Positions 1 through 8,607 of a stretch of 64,000 nt of DNA are shown in pieces; the first letter of the stretch is position 1, and each line of letters begins with the position of its first letter. The translations under genes were made by a program, and so were the position numbers. Below the pieces are notes generated by a model. That model had not been told where the DNA came from, did no database searches, and saw nothing but the letters and a program-made list of their open reading frames with translations. The stretch is from Verrucomicrobiota bacterium (GTDB lineage: Bacteria > Verrucomicrobiota > Verrucomicrobiia > Limisphaerales > UBA9464). Location: assembly GCA_017309115.1 (NCBI GenBank), contig JAFLEF010000004.1, positions 1 to 64,000 of the forward strand. Reading direction: 5' to 3'.

Positions 1-2209
1 CCCGGGGCAGCGTCATGATGTGCTTCCGCGCATGGTTGGTGATCAGGAAGCCCGCCGCCGCTTTGAGTTCCTTGGCCGATTCCGGGATGTAGCCCAACTC
101 GAAGTGGGCAATCCGACCGGTCAACGATAGGTTGCTCGTGCCGTCGAAGAGACAGCCGTAGTTGCCGTCCCGGCACCAGGGGAGCAGCAGCGTGGCGATC
201 TCCATGATCTGATCCCGCTCGGCTCCCATCGGATCGAGCATCATCAGCTCCTGCAGCATCCGGTGGGTTGGGAACTCGTCGGCGCCAAAGTGCGCGAAGG
301 CGAGATTGCGGACTTCCTTGCTGGTCTTGGGGTCTTTGAGAAACTTCAGCGCCGCGGCCTCAGGCACCTGACGCTGATAGTTCTCCGCCTCGTCGGGGTG
401 GCTCGCCTTCCAGTCTCGGAAGTCCGCAAAAGTCTCCAGGCTCGTCGCTCCGGGCGGCATGCGTTCCTCGCGGAATCGCTGCAATGTGAGGGCGTGACGG
501 GCCAGTTCGAGGAGCCGGTCATGGCGCCGTTTGCACCAGTCCTGGAAGGCATCCTCGTACAGCAGGTTGAGGTACTTGGCGATCTGCGCTTGGCGGAGCA
601 TTTGTTTATCCTCCTGCGCGCTGACGCCGATCATGCGCGCTACCAAGGCGGTCGCGGCGGACAGGTGATCCGGCGTCAGGGGAAGCCCTTTGGTATCGAG
701 GTAATTGATCGTCAGGTCGCCATCCGGATGGATGATGATGGGGCGAGCCCCCTCCTCCACCGTGGCGGTGTAGATGCCGTAGCTGAGGCCTTCCTCGATG
801 ATGACCGTGTAGCCGAAGTACCCCTCCGTTTGCGTCAGCAGATCGCAGACTGTGACCGACTTTCCAGCCCCGGACATGCCCAAGAGCACTGCGTGCTGGG
901 GCGACTTGTTGTCGTCGGAGCCGGAGAAGGTCTCGATCCCAATGAGGTTGCTGGCCGGCCCGTCGTAGATGGCCTCGGCAGTGGCCAGGTGACCGGTAAA
1001 GGTGCTGGTTACCGGCAGCAGGTCCGCCAGGTAACGGTGCTCGGCGTAGAGCTTACGGTGTTGGTAACGGCCCCAGGTCCAACCCGGCCAAGTTTGGAAG
1101 AAGAGGTTCCTGGAAGTGCTCGGCAGGTTGCTCTCGAAGTACTGCGCCGCGTTCATCGAGTTGACCGCGTTCTTGATCGCTCCCGCCTTGGCGTTCAATC
1201 CATCCCGGGTCTTGTCCCACACCCGAATCACGAACAGGGCGTGGAACGGAATCGTCTGACCCTGCATCAGCGCGTGAATCTTCTTTGCCTTCTTCTCCAT
1301 CACGGTCAGCAGGGAGATCTTCTTCTCGCTGGCGTAGTCGCCCGCCACCCGGTCGTGCTCCTTCTCCTCCTTGGAGATTTCCCGGGTCACCGGCAGCGGA
1401 TCCACATTCACCGTGATGGTGTAGTCCAGCAGCCGCAGATTGGTGAGACGCTGGATGATTCCGGGATAGGTCGTCCGCGGCCACCGGGTCAGGACGATCA
1501 ACGAGTGATAGTGCCCATCGAGGAAGAATCCGAAATCGCTTTGCCCATTGCCCTCGCTGTGCCAGCAATTTTCCTGAATGGAGAGTTCCGGCACGAAGCC
1601 GTCCGCTGGATCGAAGTCGAACCGTTCGTTGAGGGAAGGATTGAGGAATCGCGTGAAATGCCGGAAGTGATCCAGATCGCCCATCGGCAGCACGCGGGCG
1701 CCGGTACTTCCAAAGATCTCCAGCAAATGCCGGTGGACGTGCTCAAACTCAGTCTGGAGCTGATCCAGCAAGGCGCGGTAATAGTCGCGGCGGGCGGCGC
1801 CGGTTTGGAACGTCTTCGGAACGTTCTCCAGAGCCCGTGAGACGTAGAGAACCACCCGCTGCCGGCGTAGCTTTCGGTCCGCCATCGCCTTCCAGTACCG
1901 GGTGAATCGCTCATTGCGGGCACGCCGCGTCCAGACATTGCTGCATCGCTCGGTTTCCGCCTGATAGCGCAGCAGGTCCGTCCGGTAATCCGAATCGCAG
2001 TAGTACTGAACCTGGAGCCGTTGGTTCTCGTGCAGGGAGGCCAGCAGAAGGCAGAGTTGATCCTGAAACTCATTGAGATCACCGATCGGAGAATTCGTCA
2101 GATCCGGCGCTTCGAAGACGAAGCCCTTGGCCACGTAACCTCCGCGACGCAGGTGATTGAAGACCACCAAGTCTCGGACGAAATACCCATTGGGAGCGCG
2201 TTCGAACAT
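1..2209 (-). CDS. virB4: VirB4/TraC-type conjugation ATPase, C-terminus beyond the window
   Basis: The frame stays open from the ATG at 2209 to the window edge, giving 736 residues of a family usually near 800. A Walker A motif, GMSGAGKSVT, lies near residue 441, where VirB4 proteins carry it. The part after it resembles the VirB4/TraC motor domain, and Walker B would fall outside the window. VirB4 powers assembly of the type IV secretion channel and pilus at the inner membrane. The start is 2 bases after the stop of the preceding small gene, in an operon with virB2- and virB3-like genes. Family assignment is by motif and context; which VirB4 subfamily it belongs to is not resolved. Confidence 0.88.
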   Translation of the reverse strand, partial: MFERAPNGYFVRDLVVFNHLRRGGYVAKGFVFEAPDLTNSPIGDLNEFQDQLCLLLASLHENQRLQVQYYCDSDYRTDLLRYQAETERCSNVWTRRARNERFTRYWKAMADRKLRRQRVVLYVSRALENVPKTFQTGAARRDYYRALLDQLQTEFEHVHRHLLEIFGSTGARVLPMGDLDHFRHFTRFLNPSLNERFDFDPADGFVPELSIQENCWHSEGNGQSDFGFFLDGHYHSLIVLTRWPRTTYPGIIQRLTNLRLLDYTITVNVDPLPVTREISKEEKEHDRVAGDYASEKKISLLTVMEKKAKKIHALMQGQTIPFHALFVIRVWDKTRDGLNAKAGAIKNAVNSMNAAQYFESNLPSTSRNLFFQTWPGWTWGRYQHRKLYAEHRYLADLLPVTSTFTGHLATAEAIYDGPASNLIGIETFSGSDDNKSPQHAVLLGMSGAGKSVTVCDLLTQTEGYFGYTVIIEEGLSYGIYTATVEEGARPIIIHPDGDLTINYLDTKGLPLTPDHLSAATALVARMIGVSAQEDKQMLRQAQIAKYLNLLYEDAFQDWCKRRHDRLLELARHALTLQRFREERMPPGATSLETFADFRDWKASHPDEAENYQRQVPEAAALKFLKDPKTSKEVRNLAFAHFGADEFPTHRMLQELMMLDPMGAERDQIMEIATLLLPWCRDGNYGCLFDGTSNLSLTGRIAHFELGYIPESAKELKAAAGFLITNHARKHIMTLPR

Positions 2210-2211
2210 AG

Positions 2212-2505
2212 TCAAAGGGGAGTGTTGGAGTTGTTGCGGTGAGCCCGGGCCACTAGGGACTGCGTGAGCTGTTCGACCTTGGTGAGATCCTCATGGAGTT
2301 GGTCCACGGTTCGGGCCCGACTGGGTTCGTTGATAGCGAGGCAGCCTTCGTGGACGTGGCTCAGGGCACGTTCCAGGTGCGCCCGGGCTGCCGGGTCAAG
2401 GCCGTGCTGGTGGAGATTCCGCCGCAGGGCCTTCTCGGCGGTGTCCAAGGTGGCGAGCAACTCGCGTCGCTCTCGCTCGCGGAGGGTCAAGGTTCCCATG
2501 GTCAT
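2212..2505 (-). CDS. small soluble protein of conjugation operon
   Basis: This encodes 97 residues rich in Arg, Glu and Leu, with no signal peptide or membrane segment and a probably all-helical fold. Its ATG overlaps the stop of the virB3-like gene in an ATGA quartet, and its stop lies 2 bases before virB4. Translational coupling makes it a real gene. A second ATG two codons in is possible, but the quartet favours 2505. I do not recognise the family. Its place between virB3 and virB4 suggests a part or regulator of the secretion apparatus, which is inference only. Confidence 0.75.
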   Translation of the reverse strand: MTMGTLTLRERERRELLATLDTAEKALRRNLHQHGLDPAARAHLERALSHVHEGCLAINEPSRARTVDQLHEDLTKVEQLTQSLVARAHRNNSNTPL

Positions 2506-2843
2506 TCCTCGGCGAGGGGGTGGCGGAGCGACGCGACCGTCCGGATCTCCGGGCTGAATCCAGTACCCGTCAGCCAGAATTCCAGGCAGTCGCGGTCGTA
2601 CCCGGGCGGCTTGCCCTGCCGGAGCCCAAAAATGTAGGCGAGGCAGACAAGCACCGGGACGACCGCGACCCCGAAGGCGGTCATCAGGCCGGCTTTGGCG
2701 CCAACCAGGACCACGAAGAACAGGGTCAGCCCCGCACCAACTCCCCCAACGAGCCACCAGAACAGGTTCCCATCGAGTCCCCAGGTGCGCCCGGCGGAAT
2801 CGGAAGCGGCATTGGAATCGGTGAGCCGAAGATCCGTTTTCAT
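2502..2843 (-). CDS. virB3: VirB3-like inner-membrane protein
   Basis: This encodes 113 residues with two hydrophobic helices around residues 26-45 and 50-72, followed by a charged cytoplasmic tail. Size, paired helices and place directly after the pilin gene fit VirB3/TrbD, an inner-membrane subunit that works with VirB4. The ATG at 2843 is preferred to a GTG at 2852, but neither has a clear ribosome-binding site. The 4-base overlap with the next gene supports the end. Identification rests on architecture and synteny because VirB3 proteins are poorly conserved. Confidence 0.72.
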   Translation of the reverse strand: MKTDLRLTDSNAASDSAGRTWGLDGNLFWWLVGGVGAGLTLFFVVLVGAKAGLMTAFGVAVVPVLVCLAYIFGLRQGKPPGYDRDCLEFWLTGTGFSPEIRTVASLRHPLAEE

Positions 2844-2917
2844 GAGGAACACTGAGTTGAAGGAGTGGAGTGGTGTGGGCCGAACCCGAGAGACCGGACG
2901 CTGCGGCCCGGGTCTGA

Positions 2918-3271
2918 TCAGAACGCGCCGATGGCGACCGAGCTGTTGTCCTCGATGCCGAAGATCTGGAAGAAGGCGAAGATGACCGCCGGGGCCGCCG
3001 CGATGATCGCGCCCCCGATGATCGACATCTTCCCCTGGTCCACATCGCCACGCCGGATTGCAAAGCCACCGGCGATAACGGCGGCAATGCCCAGGACAAA
3101 CCCGAACATCATGATCACGGCGAGGCTGTTGCTGATGCCGGTCTTGAGGTCGGTGGAATCAAACGCCTGCGCGAAGCCGCGAATCGAACTGAGCGCGAGG
3201 GCGGCGGCTAGAAATCCAACCGTGCGAAGACGGCCGGTAGACTGAGGACTTAAACGGTGGGTAAGCTTCAT
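2918..3271 (-). CDS. virB2: VirB2/TrbC-like conjugative pilin
   Basis: The 117-residue product has a basic N-terminus, a signal peptide ending near SIRGFAQA (about residues 28-36), and two long hydrophobic helices (about 47-68 and 83-105) split by a short charged loop, RRGDVDQGK. This is the plan of a VirB2/TrbC major pilin subunit. It is the first gene of the minus-strand operon, 74 bases before the next start. Its promoter must lie in the 138-bp gap shared with the divergent ClpB-like gene, which also holds the TGTA-N5-TACA element. Confidence 0.85.
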   Translation of the reverse strand: MKLTHRLSPQSTGRLRTVGFLAAALALSSIRGFAQAFDSTDLKTGISNSLAVIMMFGFVLGIAAVIAGGFAIRRGDVDQGKMSIIGGAIIAAAPAVIFAFFQIFGIEDNSSVAIGAF

Positions 3272-3361
3272 GGAGATGGTGAATTCGTTTTTGTTTTTCG
3301 GACCCGCGGCTCATTCCGCTGATCACGGATAAAGAGCTACCACCGACCCCACCGGCGTAGA

Positions 3362-3409
3362 TGTATGTGGTACACAAAACGCACTCCCGTCCGTGGTAAG
3401 GACACGGAC
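3362..3409 (+). promoter_or_regulatory. operator-like element and start-site hairpin before the ClpB-like gene
   Basis: A dyad TGTA-N5-TACA with the tail CAAAACGCAC covers 3362-3384. A perfect 7-bp inverted repeat, GTCCGTG/CACGGAC (3389-3395 and 3403-3409), follows and abuts the ATG at 3410. The loop contains the AAGGA ribosome-binding site. The dyad recurs before the relaxase gene at 60767-60789 with 19 of 23 bases identical and the same 48-bp distance to the ATG. A shared regulator is inferred. Confidence 0.6.
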
Positions 3410-4318
3410 ATGTCCCCTTCCCTGTCCTCCTCGAAGCTGATCCAACTCCAGACTCTGGACGCCGTCCTGGCGCGCGAGATCCGCGGTCAGTCCCAGGTCT
3501 TGCCCCGGATTTCCTCCGTGATCCGCCGCGGCGAACTCGGACTCAGTCATCCCCTGCGTCCCCGCGGCTCCTTTGCTCTGCTCGGCCCCACGGGCGTGGG
3601 CAAAACCGAAGTCGTCCTGGTGGCCACTCAGCACATTTTTGGCGCCGACCGCCTCTTCCGCTTCGACATGTCCGAATACCAGACGCAGGAATCCTTGGGC
3701 CTCTTGCTCGGCGCAAAACTGGGTGACGTGGGATTTCTGGGCGCCATCCGCGAACGAGCTACCGAAGGCTCGCTCCTATTCGACGAAGCCGAAAAGGCGC
3801 ATCCCCGCGTCCTCGATCTGCTCCTCCAACTCCTCGATGCCGCCCGCCTGACCGTCGCCACCGGCCAGACCCTCGACTTCAGTGGCTTCTACATCTGGCT
3901 GACCTCCAATATCGGTTCCGCCGAGCTGATGAGCCTTCAGCACTCCAACGAAGCGACCCTGGAGCGCCATGTCCTGACCCGCGCCCAGCAGTCACTCCGG
4001 CCAGAAATCTTCGCCCGGATCAACGAGAAGCTCGTCTTCCATCGACTCGCCTATGACCACCAGTTGGAGATCGCCGGCAAGTTCTTGGAACGGCAGATCG
4101 CATTCCTGGGCGAGCGCGGACACCGGCTCGAACTGCACCCCGACACCCTGCCCTTCCTGGTGCGAAAGGGATTTCACCCCAAGCTGGGCGCCCGCCCCAT
4201 GCGGGATGCCGTCGAAAAACTGGTGGGTGATGCCGTCGCCGAATGCCTGCTCGAGAATCGCCCCGCCTGCGATGTTCTGAGCGTGGACGAAGCCCGCGAC
4301 TGCCTGGTGGTGCGCTGA
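3410..4318 (+). CDS. ClpB/ClpA-type AAA+ ATPase, single module
   Basis: The product is 302 residues, about one ATPase module of the Clp/Hsp100 family. Walker A is GPTGVGKTEV (about 60-69), Walker B is LLFDEAEKA, sensor 1 is LTSNIGS, and the C-terminal small domain has the Clp-like FHPKLGARPMRDA. It lacks the N-domain, the first ATPase module and the coiled-coil arm, so it is a stand-alone D2-like protein. The ATG at 3410 is chosen over an upstream in-frame ATG at 3365 because it follows AAGGA by 7 bases and 3365 lies inside the operator-like dyad. It diverges from the virB operon. A role in remodelling a transfer or partition complex is a guess. Confidence 0.85.
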   Translation: MSPSLSSSKLIQLQTLDAVLAREIRGQSQVLPRISSVIRRGELGLSHPLRPRGSFALLGPTGVGKTEVVLVATQHIFGADRLFRFDMSEYQTQESLGLLLGAKLGDVGFLGAIRERATEGSLLFDEAEKAHPRVLDLLLQLLDAARLTVATGQTLDFSGFYIWLTSNIGSAELMSLQHSNEATLERHVLTRAQQSLRPEIFARINEKLVFHRLAYDHQLEIAGKFLERQIAFLGERGHRLELHPDTLPFLVRKGFHPKLGARPMRDAVEKLVGDAVAECLLENRPACDVLSVDEARDCLVVR

Positions 4319-4328
4319 CGGCCGTGCC

Positions 4329-5162
4329 CTATTCCAGGGCCAGAACGAGATGGGTTTCGCCCAAGTCCGTTTCGGGCAACAGAGCCCCCAGCTCCTTCTG
4401 TTTCAGGATTCGACAGGCCTTCCGGATCCGCCCGCGAACGGCCTTGAGTCGAGGCAGTCGGACGAGCAGCCAATCGGCGTACTCCTTGCCCTTTCGGTCG
4501 CGGTAAATCCCGGGAACGGTGACTTCAAAAGCGCCCGCCTCATAAAGAGCGGTCACCAACTCGAGTGCGGCCTTCCCGGAACGGAACCGCCCGAGCGACC
4601 GACTCGGCCTGGACTTGGCCACTCCGCTGAGCCAACTCCGCGCCTCTACCGCACCGAGTTTCTCCAGCAAACCTTCGACAAACACTTGGTGAACCCGGCG
4701 TTCAGTCGCGCGCGACGACGGACGTGGCTTGGTGACGGAGGCTCCGGGTGGCGGTAACGTGGGATTCTTCGCCACCGCCCGGCTGTACTGGGCCCGCGAA
4801 ACGGGTCGGTCCTGGAGAAAGAATCGTTCGGAAAGCAGCGTCCCATCCCGCAGCCAGATGCGGCTAGGCCCACAGAACTTCCCCGCCACCAGGCAAACCT
4901 CCACCTTGATCCGTCCGTTGTCGTGCCACTCCCGTTGGACACCGGTCCCCTGATCCACAGTGAACTCCCCCAGCAGCTTTCCCGTCTCGTCCCACTGCCG
5001 GCCAATCCCATGCAGCCGGCCGTTGACGTAAAACTCCTCCGACGCCAGCACGCCATTGCGATGCCACGACTGAACCCGCCCATGCCGTGCACAGTCCTGA
5101 AGCGGAATCCGCTCCCGCACCTGCCCGTTGCGGTACCGCGAGATCTCGATGGTCTTTCCCAT
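4329..5162 (-). CDS. MORN-repeat (YwqK-like) protein with unknown C-terminal half
   Basis: The 277 residues fall in two halves. Residues 1-125 contain about five MORN-variant repeats of the type WHRNGVLASEEFYVNGRLHG, as in the YwqK antitoxin-like family. Residues 150-277 are basic and helical, with no family I recognise. The start has AAGG 5 bases upstream. It converges on the ClpB-like gene with a 10-bp gap. YwqK-family proteins are often annotated as antitoxins, but no toxin partner is obvious here, so I would not assign that role. Confidence 0.8.
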   Translation of the reverse strand: MGKTIEISRYRNGQVRERIPLQDCARHGRVQSWHRNGVLASEEFYVNGRLHGIGRQWDETGKLLGEFTVDQGTGVQREWHDNGRIKVEVCLVAGKFCGPSRIWLRDGTLLSERFFLQDRPVSRAQYSRAVAKNPTLPPPGASVTKPRPSSRATERRVHQVFVEGLLEKLGAVEARSWLSGVAKSRPSRSLGRFRSGKAALELVTALYEAGAFEVTVPGIYRDRKGKEYADWLLVRLPRLKAVRGRIRKACRILKQKELGALLPETDLGETHLVLALE

Positions 5163-5912
5163 AAAACCTTACTTTCTCAAGACCATCGCGATTTCACGAT
5201 GGCGTTTTAGAACCCCTGTAGTTGCGGTCAATGCAGCAAACGGCCCGGGTGTAATGTCGTCAGAAAGGCAAAGGCGCGGACCCAACGCACCCCCACGAGA
5301 GGCACCGCGAAGCGCCCTTGAAAGAAGCACGCCGAGCCGCGCCCGATGGGGGCGTGCTCCGGCGGTTCTTTCGTCCACTGGCAAAATTCGCGGTTTTCTC
5401 GTGGGACCGAACCGTTGCAGGCAAAATTGTTGATCGAATCGTTACGTCATTCGTTGAGGGCGACCATCGTCGCCGTGATTTCCTGTATCCGATTCGGCCC
5501 CGGCCGGCAATGCCAAGCACAGAACATGTGATTCCGCCGCGCCAGCTATCGGAGATCACCCTGGTCTCCCCAGCATCCTCCTCTTCGCACCGCGACACTT
5601 CCCCGCGTGAAATCCTAAATGCCCGCCCCGGGCGGGCGCGGAACGCTCAAGCGAGGAACGGAAGCGGCGAGCGTCTGCCGAGCCGACCCGTAGATCCTTG
5701 AACGCTCCGCCCCCGCCCCACCATCGCCAACCGGATTCACGCGCCTCGACCTTGGCCAAAATCGATCAACTCGATTCGACCAATTGGATTACGCCACGCC
5801 CCTATCCAGGATCTTCCAGCAGATCGTTCTCCGACCACAGGTACGAATCATGCTGAAAAGTTGATCCTTTCAAAAGCACCACATACCTCCTACAAGCCTG
5901 ACATTTCAGAGC
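5163..5912. other. 750-bp intergenic region
   Basis: No convincing gene is present on either strand. Around 5318-5375 there is an imperfect inverted repeat, GAAAGAAGCACGCC against GGCGTGC-TTCTTTC, whose right arm is split by 8 bases. A GC-rich tract (about 5610-5730) contains CCCGCCCCGGGCGGGCG, which can form a strong hairpin. These could be a terminator or decayed repeat, and I see no more than that. Confidence 0.4.
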
Positions 5913-6626
5913 ATGGGAAAACGCTGGGTAATGGCACTGTTGTTCGGGGTTGCTGTCTTGACCTACGCGATTGCCTGGAGGAGCGCTGTTTCAGCTGAAC
6001 CGAGCTTCGCCGGGAAGCGATTATCCTCGTGGCTTGATGAGTTGTGCGAGTTCGACTCACTCAGGCAGCAAACCAAGGGGACAAATCAAATCGCCGCAAT
6101 CCGCGCCATAGGGACAAACGCCATCCCGTGGCTTCTTCGGGAACTTCACCAAAGCGGAGGTAGAGGAAATCTTCTGAGATTCAGGCTTAACCAGTTTTTG
6201 GAGAAGCAAACACTCATCCAGTGGCGCGTCCGAGATGCCTACTACCGCGACTACCGTGCAACGGTGGGATTCAAAGCGTTGGGTGAAATCGCACAGCCCG
6301 CCATTCTCGAGCTACTGACCATGGTGGAAGCAAATCCCGCATTCGTTCCTGGCGCTTTGGCTGGAATTGGCCGTCCCGCAGTGCCCGCCTTAATGCAGTG
6401 CGTGACCAACACCCGGCCCTATACCAATCAACTCGGCGTGTACGCCGCCATTCCAGGCAATACCATCAGTGCCCTCTTCAACGCCACCAGCTTGGGAAAC
6501 TTCTCCAAAGCTGATACGGGAATTTTTCTGCCAGCAATACAGGCATGGGCGATCCAAACCACCAACATGCCGGCACAATCCAAAGCTCAATTTTTTCTAG
6601 AACACTATTCGGGACTCCCCGATTGA
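5913..6626 (+). CDS. secreted HEAT-like repeat protein
   Basis: The 237-residue product begins with a signal peptide or anchor (basic MGKRW, hydrophobic residues 7-24, then SAEPSFAGK). The mature part has phrases such as AIRAIGTNAIPWLLRELHQ and FKALGEIAQPAILELL, which match the alternating helices of HEAT-like repeats seen in many verrucomicrobial exported proteins. The function is unknown; such repeats usually mediate protein binding. It stands alone with no operon partner. There is no good ribosome-binding site. Confidence 0.75.
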   Translation: MGKRWVMALLFGVAVLTYAIAWRSAVSAEPSFAGKRLSSWLDELCEFDSLRQQTKGTNQIAAIRAIGTNAIPWLLRELHQSGGRGNLLRFRLNQFLEKQTLIQWRVRDAYYRDYRATVGFKALGEIAQPAILELLTMVEANPAFVPGALAGIGRPAVPALMQCVTNTRPYTNQLGVYAAIPGNTISALFNATSLGNFSKADTGIFLPAIQAWAIQTTNMPAQSKAQFFLEHYSGLPD

Positions 6627-6765
6627 ACCGAAAGTACGGCCGGCAACACACGCGTTTTCGGCGGCGAGTCGATTACGGCTCCTAAAGATCTGCCCTTGGC
6701 GGCAGCGGCGGCAGCGGGACAAACTTTTCGGCCTCGGGCATCAGCCAGGGGATCCACTGAGGATG

Positions 6766-7146
6766 TCATCCACAACGTCCGCCAGTGCCTGCCACTCGCC
6801 ACGGGCCAGCAAGTCCATGGGATTCCGTTGCTGGCACCGGCACTTCCGGCCGACGCCACTGAAGCTGTTCCGCCGGGAACACCAGGGTCAGCACCGGCGT
6901 TTCCACCGGCGGCAGCTCGAATCCCGACTCCAACGCCAGCTCTCGTTCGTACTCGATCCGGCGGGCATGGCTCTGGACGTACTGGAGCAACGCGCGCAAT
7001 TGCGATACCCGCATTCCGCAGCGGCGGGCTGCCCGGGGGACGTCGCCCAGACGCCGGGCTATCTCCGCAACCAACCAGACGGGCTCGCGCATGCCCGCCC
7101 AGAACGTCATCTGCATCCCATTCCACTCCCGAAACTTCACGCCCAT
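6766..7146 (-). CDS. probable small HTH protein, 3' end possibly frameshifted
   Basis: The 126 residues include a helix-turn-helix-like stretch, IARRLGDVPRAARRCGMRV (about residues 27-45). The start is set by GGAGGT 6 bases before the ATG at 7146. The end is doubtful. After about 6830 the coding look moves to another frame (reading WQALADVVDDILSG), then returns to the first frame past its stop (reading LMPEAEKFVPLPPL, ending near 6686). This suggests two compensating frameshifts or decay. A strong inverted repeat lies just upstream. DNA binding is inferred from the helix pattern only. Confidence 0.5.
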   Translation of the reverse strand: MGVKFREWNGMQMTFWAGMREPVWLVAEIARRLGDVPRAARRCGMRVSQLRALLQYVQSHARRIEYERELALESGFELPPVETPVLTLVFPAEQLQWRRPEVPVPATESHGLAGPWRVAGTGGRCG

Positions 7147-7170
7147 ACCGACACCTCCGACGTCCATTAT

Positions 7171-7194
7171 GTCACATTCAACGCCGTATGTGAC
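7171..7194 (-). promoter_or_regulatory. inverted repeat, probable operator
   Basis: GTCACAT and ATGTGAC form a perfect 7-bp inverted repeat separated by 10 bases, 25-48 bases upstream of the HTH-like gene at 7146. Size and spacing suit a dimeric repressor, and autoregulation by that gene product is the simplest reading. It also lies 124 bases before the plus-strand gene at 7318. Confidence 0.55.
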
Positions 7195-7317
7195 CCCCAC
7201 CAACGGGCTGGAAAAGTTTCGGGCTTTGGCCGGTTTCGATGGGGGTAAAGGCCGCTTCTGTGGGAGTACGCCGATGCCCCCTTCCGGAAGGAATCGTTCC
7301 CGTGATAAAAGTCGGCA

Positions 7318-8034
7318 ATGGCTGCCGATCTCGCCCGTCCACCCTTCGTCGATCAACCCTGGCTCCGTGATTTCCTTGAGGCCAAAGGCTTCCGGCGGAC
7401 CGCTCCGGACGCCTTTGGCAACGGCCGGGCCACCCTCCGGTTCACCGGCACCAACCTCCTCGCCATACCAGCTGGGGGCGGCAAGGCCTGGCGCAGCGAG
7501 CTTAACGAGGCGCCGCCCGAGGCGATCCGGAACGTGTTGGAAGCCCTCCTATCCACTCCGTCCTTCCAGTCCGCCGCCGAACTCCAGCGGCGCGAGGATC
7601 GGCGCCAGGCCGCCGAGGCTTCGTTGGCCGTTCTGACCGACGCTATCGCCCAGCACCCCGACACTCACAGAGGGGTTCATCTCCGGCGGTTCCTCTGGTC
7701 CCTGTACAACGGACACCACGCTTTGAACCTCTGGCGCCTGAAGGACGTTCTCGACCACCGCCACAACGCCGCCGTGGTCGAGGTCTTCACCGCCTGGATG
7801 CAGGGGCATGTTTCGGAGGACGCCCTCCGCCACGCCCTGACCGTCTCCGGGGAAATGGACCGCTGGGAAGCCGCTACGCTGGGGCCGAAAGACCGCGAAC
7901 GCCTCGATGACGCCCTCAACGCGGTGACCGATCTCCTCAACACCGTCCCGCCCGGCCGCCCCATCCTCGAGCTCACCCGGGCCAACGGCCTGCTGCGGCA
8001 GGTGGTCGATTGCCTGCGAACGGCGAAGAAGTGA
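7318..8034 (+). CDS. hypothetical protein of conjugative element
   Basis: The 238-residue product is soluble and mostly helical beyond residue 60. I recognise no motif. The N-terminal 55 residues (PWLRDFLEAKGFRRTAPDAF) look like a small alpha/beta domain; residues 80-120 are a likely coiled coil with many Arg, Glu and Ala. Codon usage is high-GC at third positions and consistent along the gene, which supports a real gene. It lies between the HTH-like gene and the defence island. Confidence 0.65.
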   Translation: MAADLARPPFVDQPWLRDFLEAKGFRRTAPDAFGNGRATLRFTGTNLLAIPAGGGKAWRSELNEAPPEAIRNVLEALLSTPSFQSAAELQRREDRRQAAEASLAVLTDAIAQHPDTHRGVHLRRFLWSLYNGHHALNLWRLKDVLDHRHNAAVVEVFTAWMQGHVSEDALRHALTVSGEMDRWEAATLGPKDRERLDDALNAVTDLLNTVPPGRPILELTRANGLLRQVVDCLRTAKK

Positions 8035-8279
8035 ATCACGGCTATTTGAAGTCCTAGTTGGGGGGCGGTTCGGCATCGCGTACCGGGGTTCCTAAGACTT
8101 GGTCGTCATTCCCCGTAGCGTCCGGGATTTGCCACCTCTGGAGAGATTCCTCTCCCAATAAGGCCCTGTTCTGCCGTAAGCAGCTCTGAAGAAATTGTGC
8201 GGACAACTCGCTCGCAAGACATGCGACTCACTACCAAGATCGTGACCAAGGTGGTCTGGATCATTGGCTTTCAAGCCAA

Positions 8280-8607
8280 GCTCCGGCTCAACCCCATCAA
8301 GGGCCGCTACGATCCTACCTGCGGTTCCGGTCCCTCGCGTGTGCGATTCGTGCAGGAGGAAAAGTTCGTGGAATCCCACGGCGGTACCGGAATGCGCCAT
8401 AGCGCAAAGCGAAACCACGAAGCCTCACCGCGGGAATTGCGCGAAGCGAAACATCACCGATGCGACATCTCCGTCTACGGTCAGGAGAGCAACGTCATCA
8501 CCGGCATCGAGGCCCTGTGCGACCAACCGGAAGCGCAGCCCACCACCACCCAAGCCAAAAGCCACCGCCTCTTCGAAGCGTTGCTGCACCATGCGCTTCC
8601 TGCTTGA
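8280..8607 (+). pseudogene. decayed type I RM remnant (hsdM core plus hsdS tail)
   Basis: The frame reads RYDPTCGSG, then FVQEEKFVESHGG and DISVYGQESN. These are the family landmarks around motif I of HsdM (DPCCGSGGM, FV.SEKFVE.HGG, ISIYGQESN), but with a foreign ~25-residue stretch in the middle and without the rest of the gene. It ends with SHRLFEALLHHAL, like the C-terminal end of HsdS. Both flanks of a former hsdM-hsdS pair therefore appear collapsed here. The intact and unrelated-looking type I operon begins 3.7 kb downstream. Confidence 0.6.

Noticed and set aside
263..1840. 525-residue plus-strand open frame
   Set aside because: It is antisense to virB4; the translation has no motif and a composition typical of a high-GC shadow, while the minus frame has Walker A.
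8264..8590. 109-residue N-terminal extension of the PIN-GNAT protein
   Set aside because: It overlaps the hsdM remnant in another frame and is Pro/Ser/Arg-rich; the PIN fold begins at the ATG at 8591.
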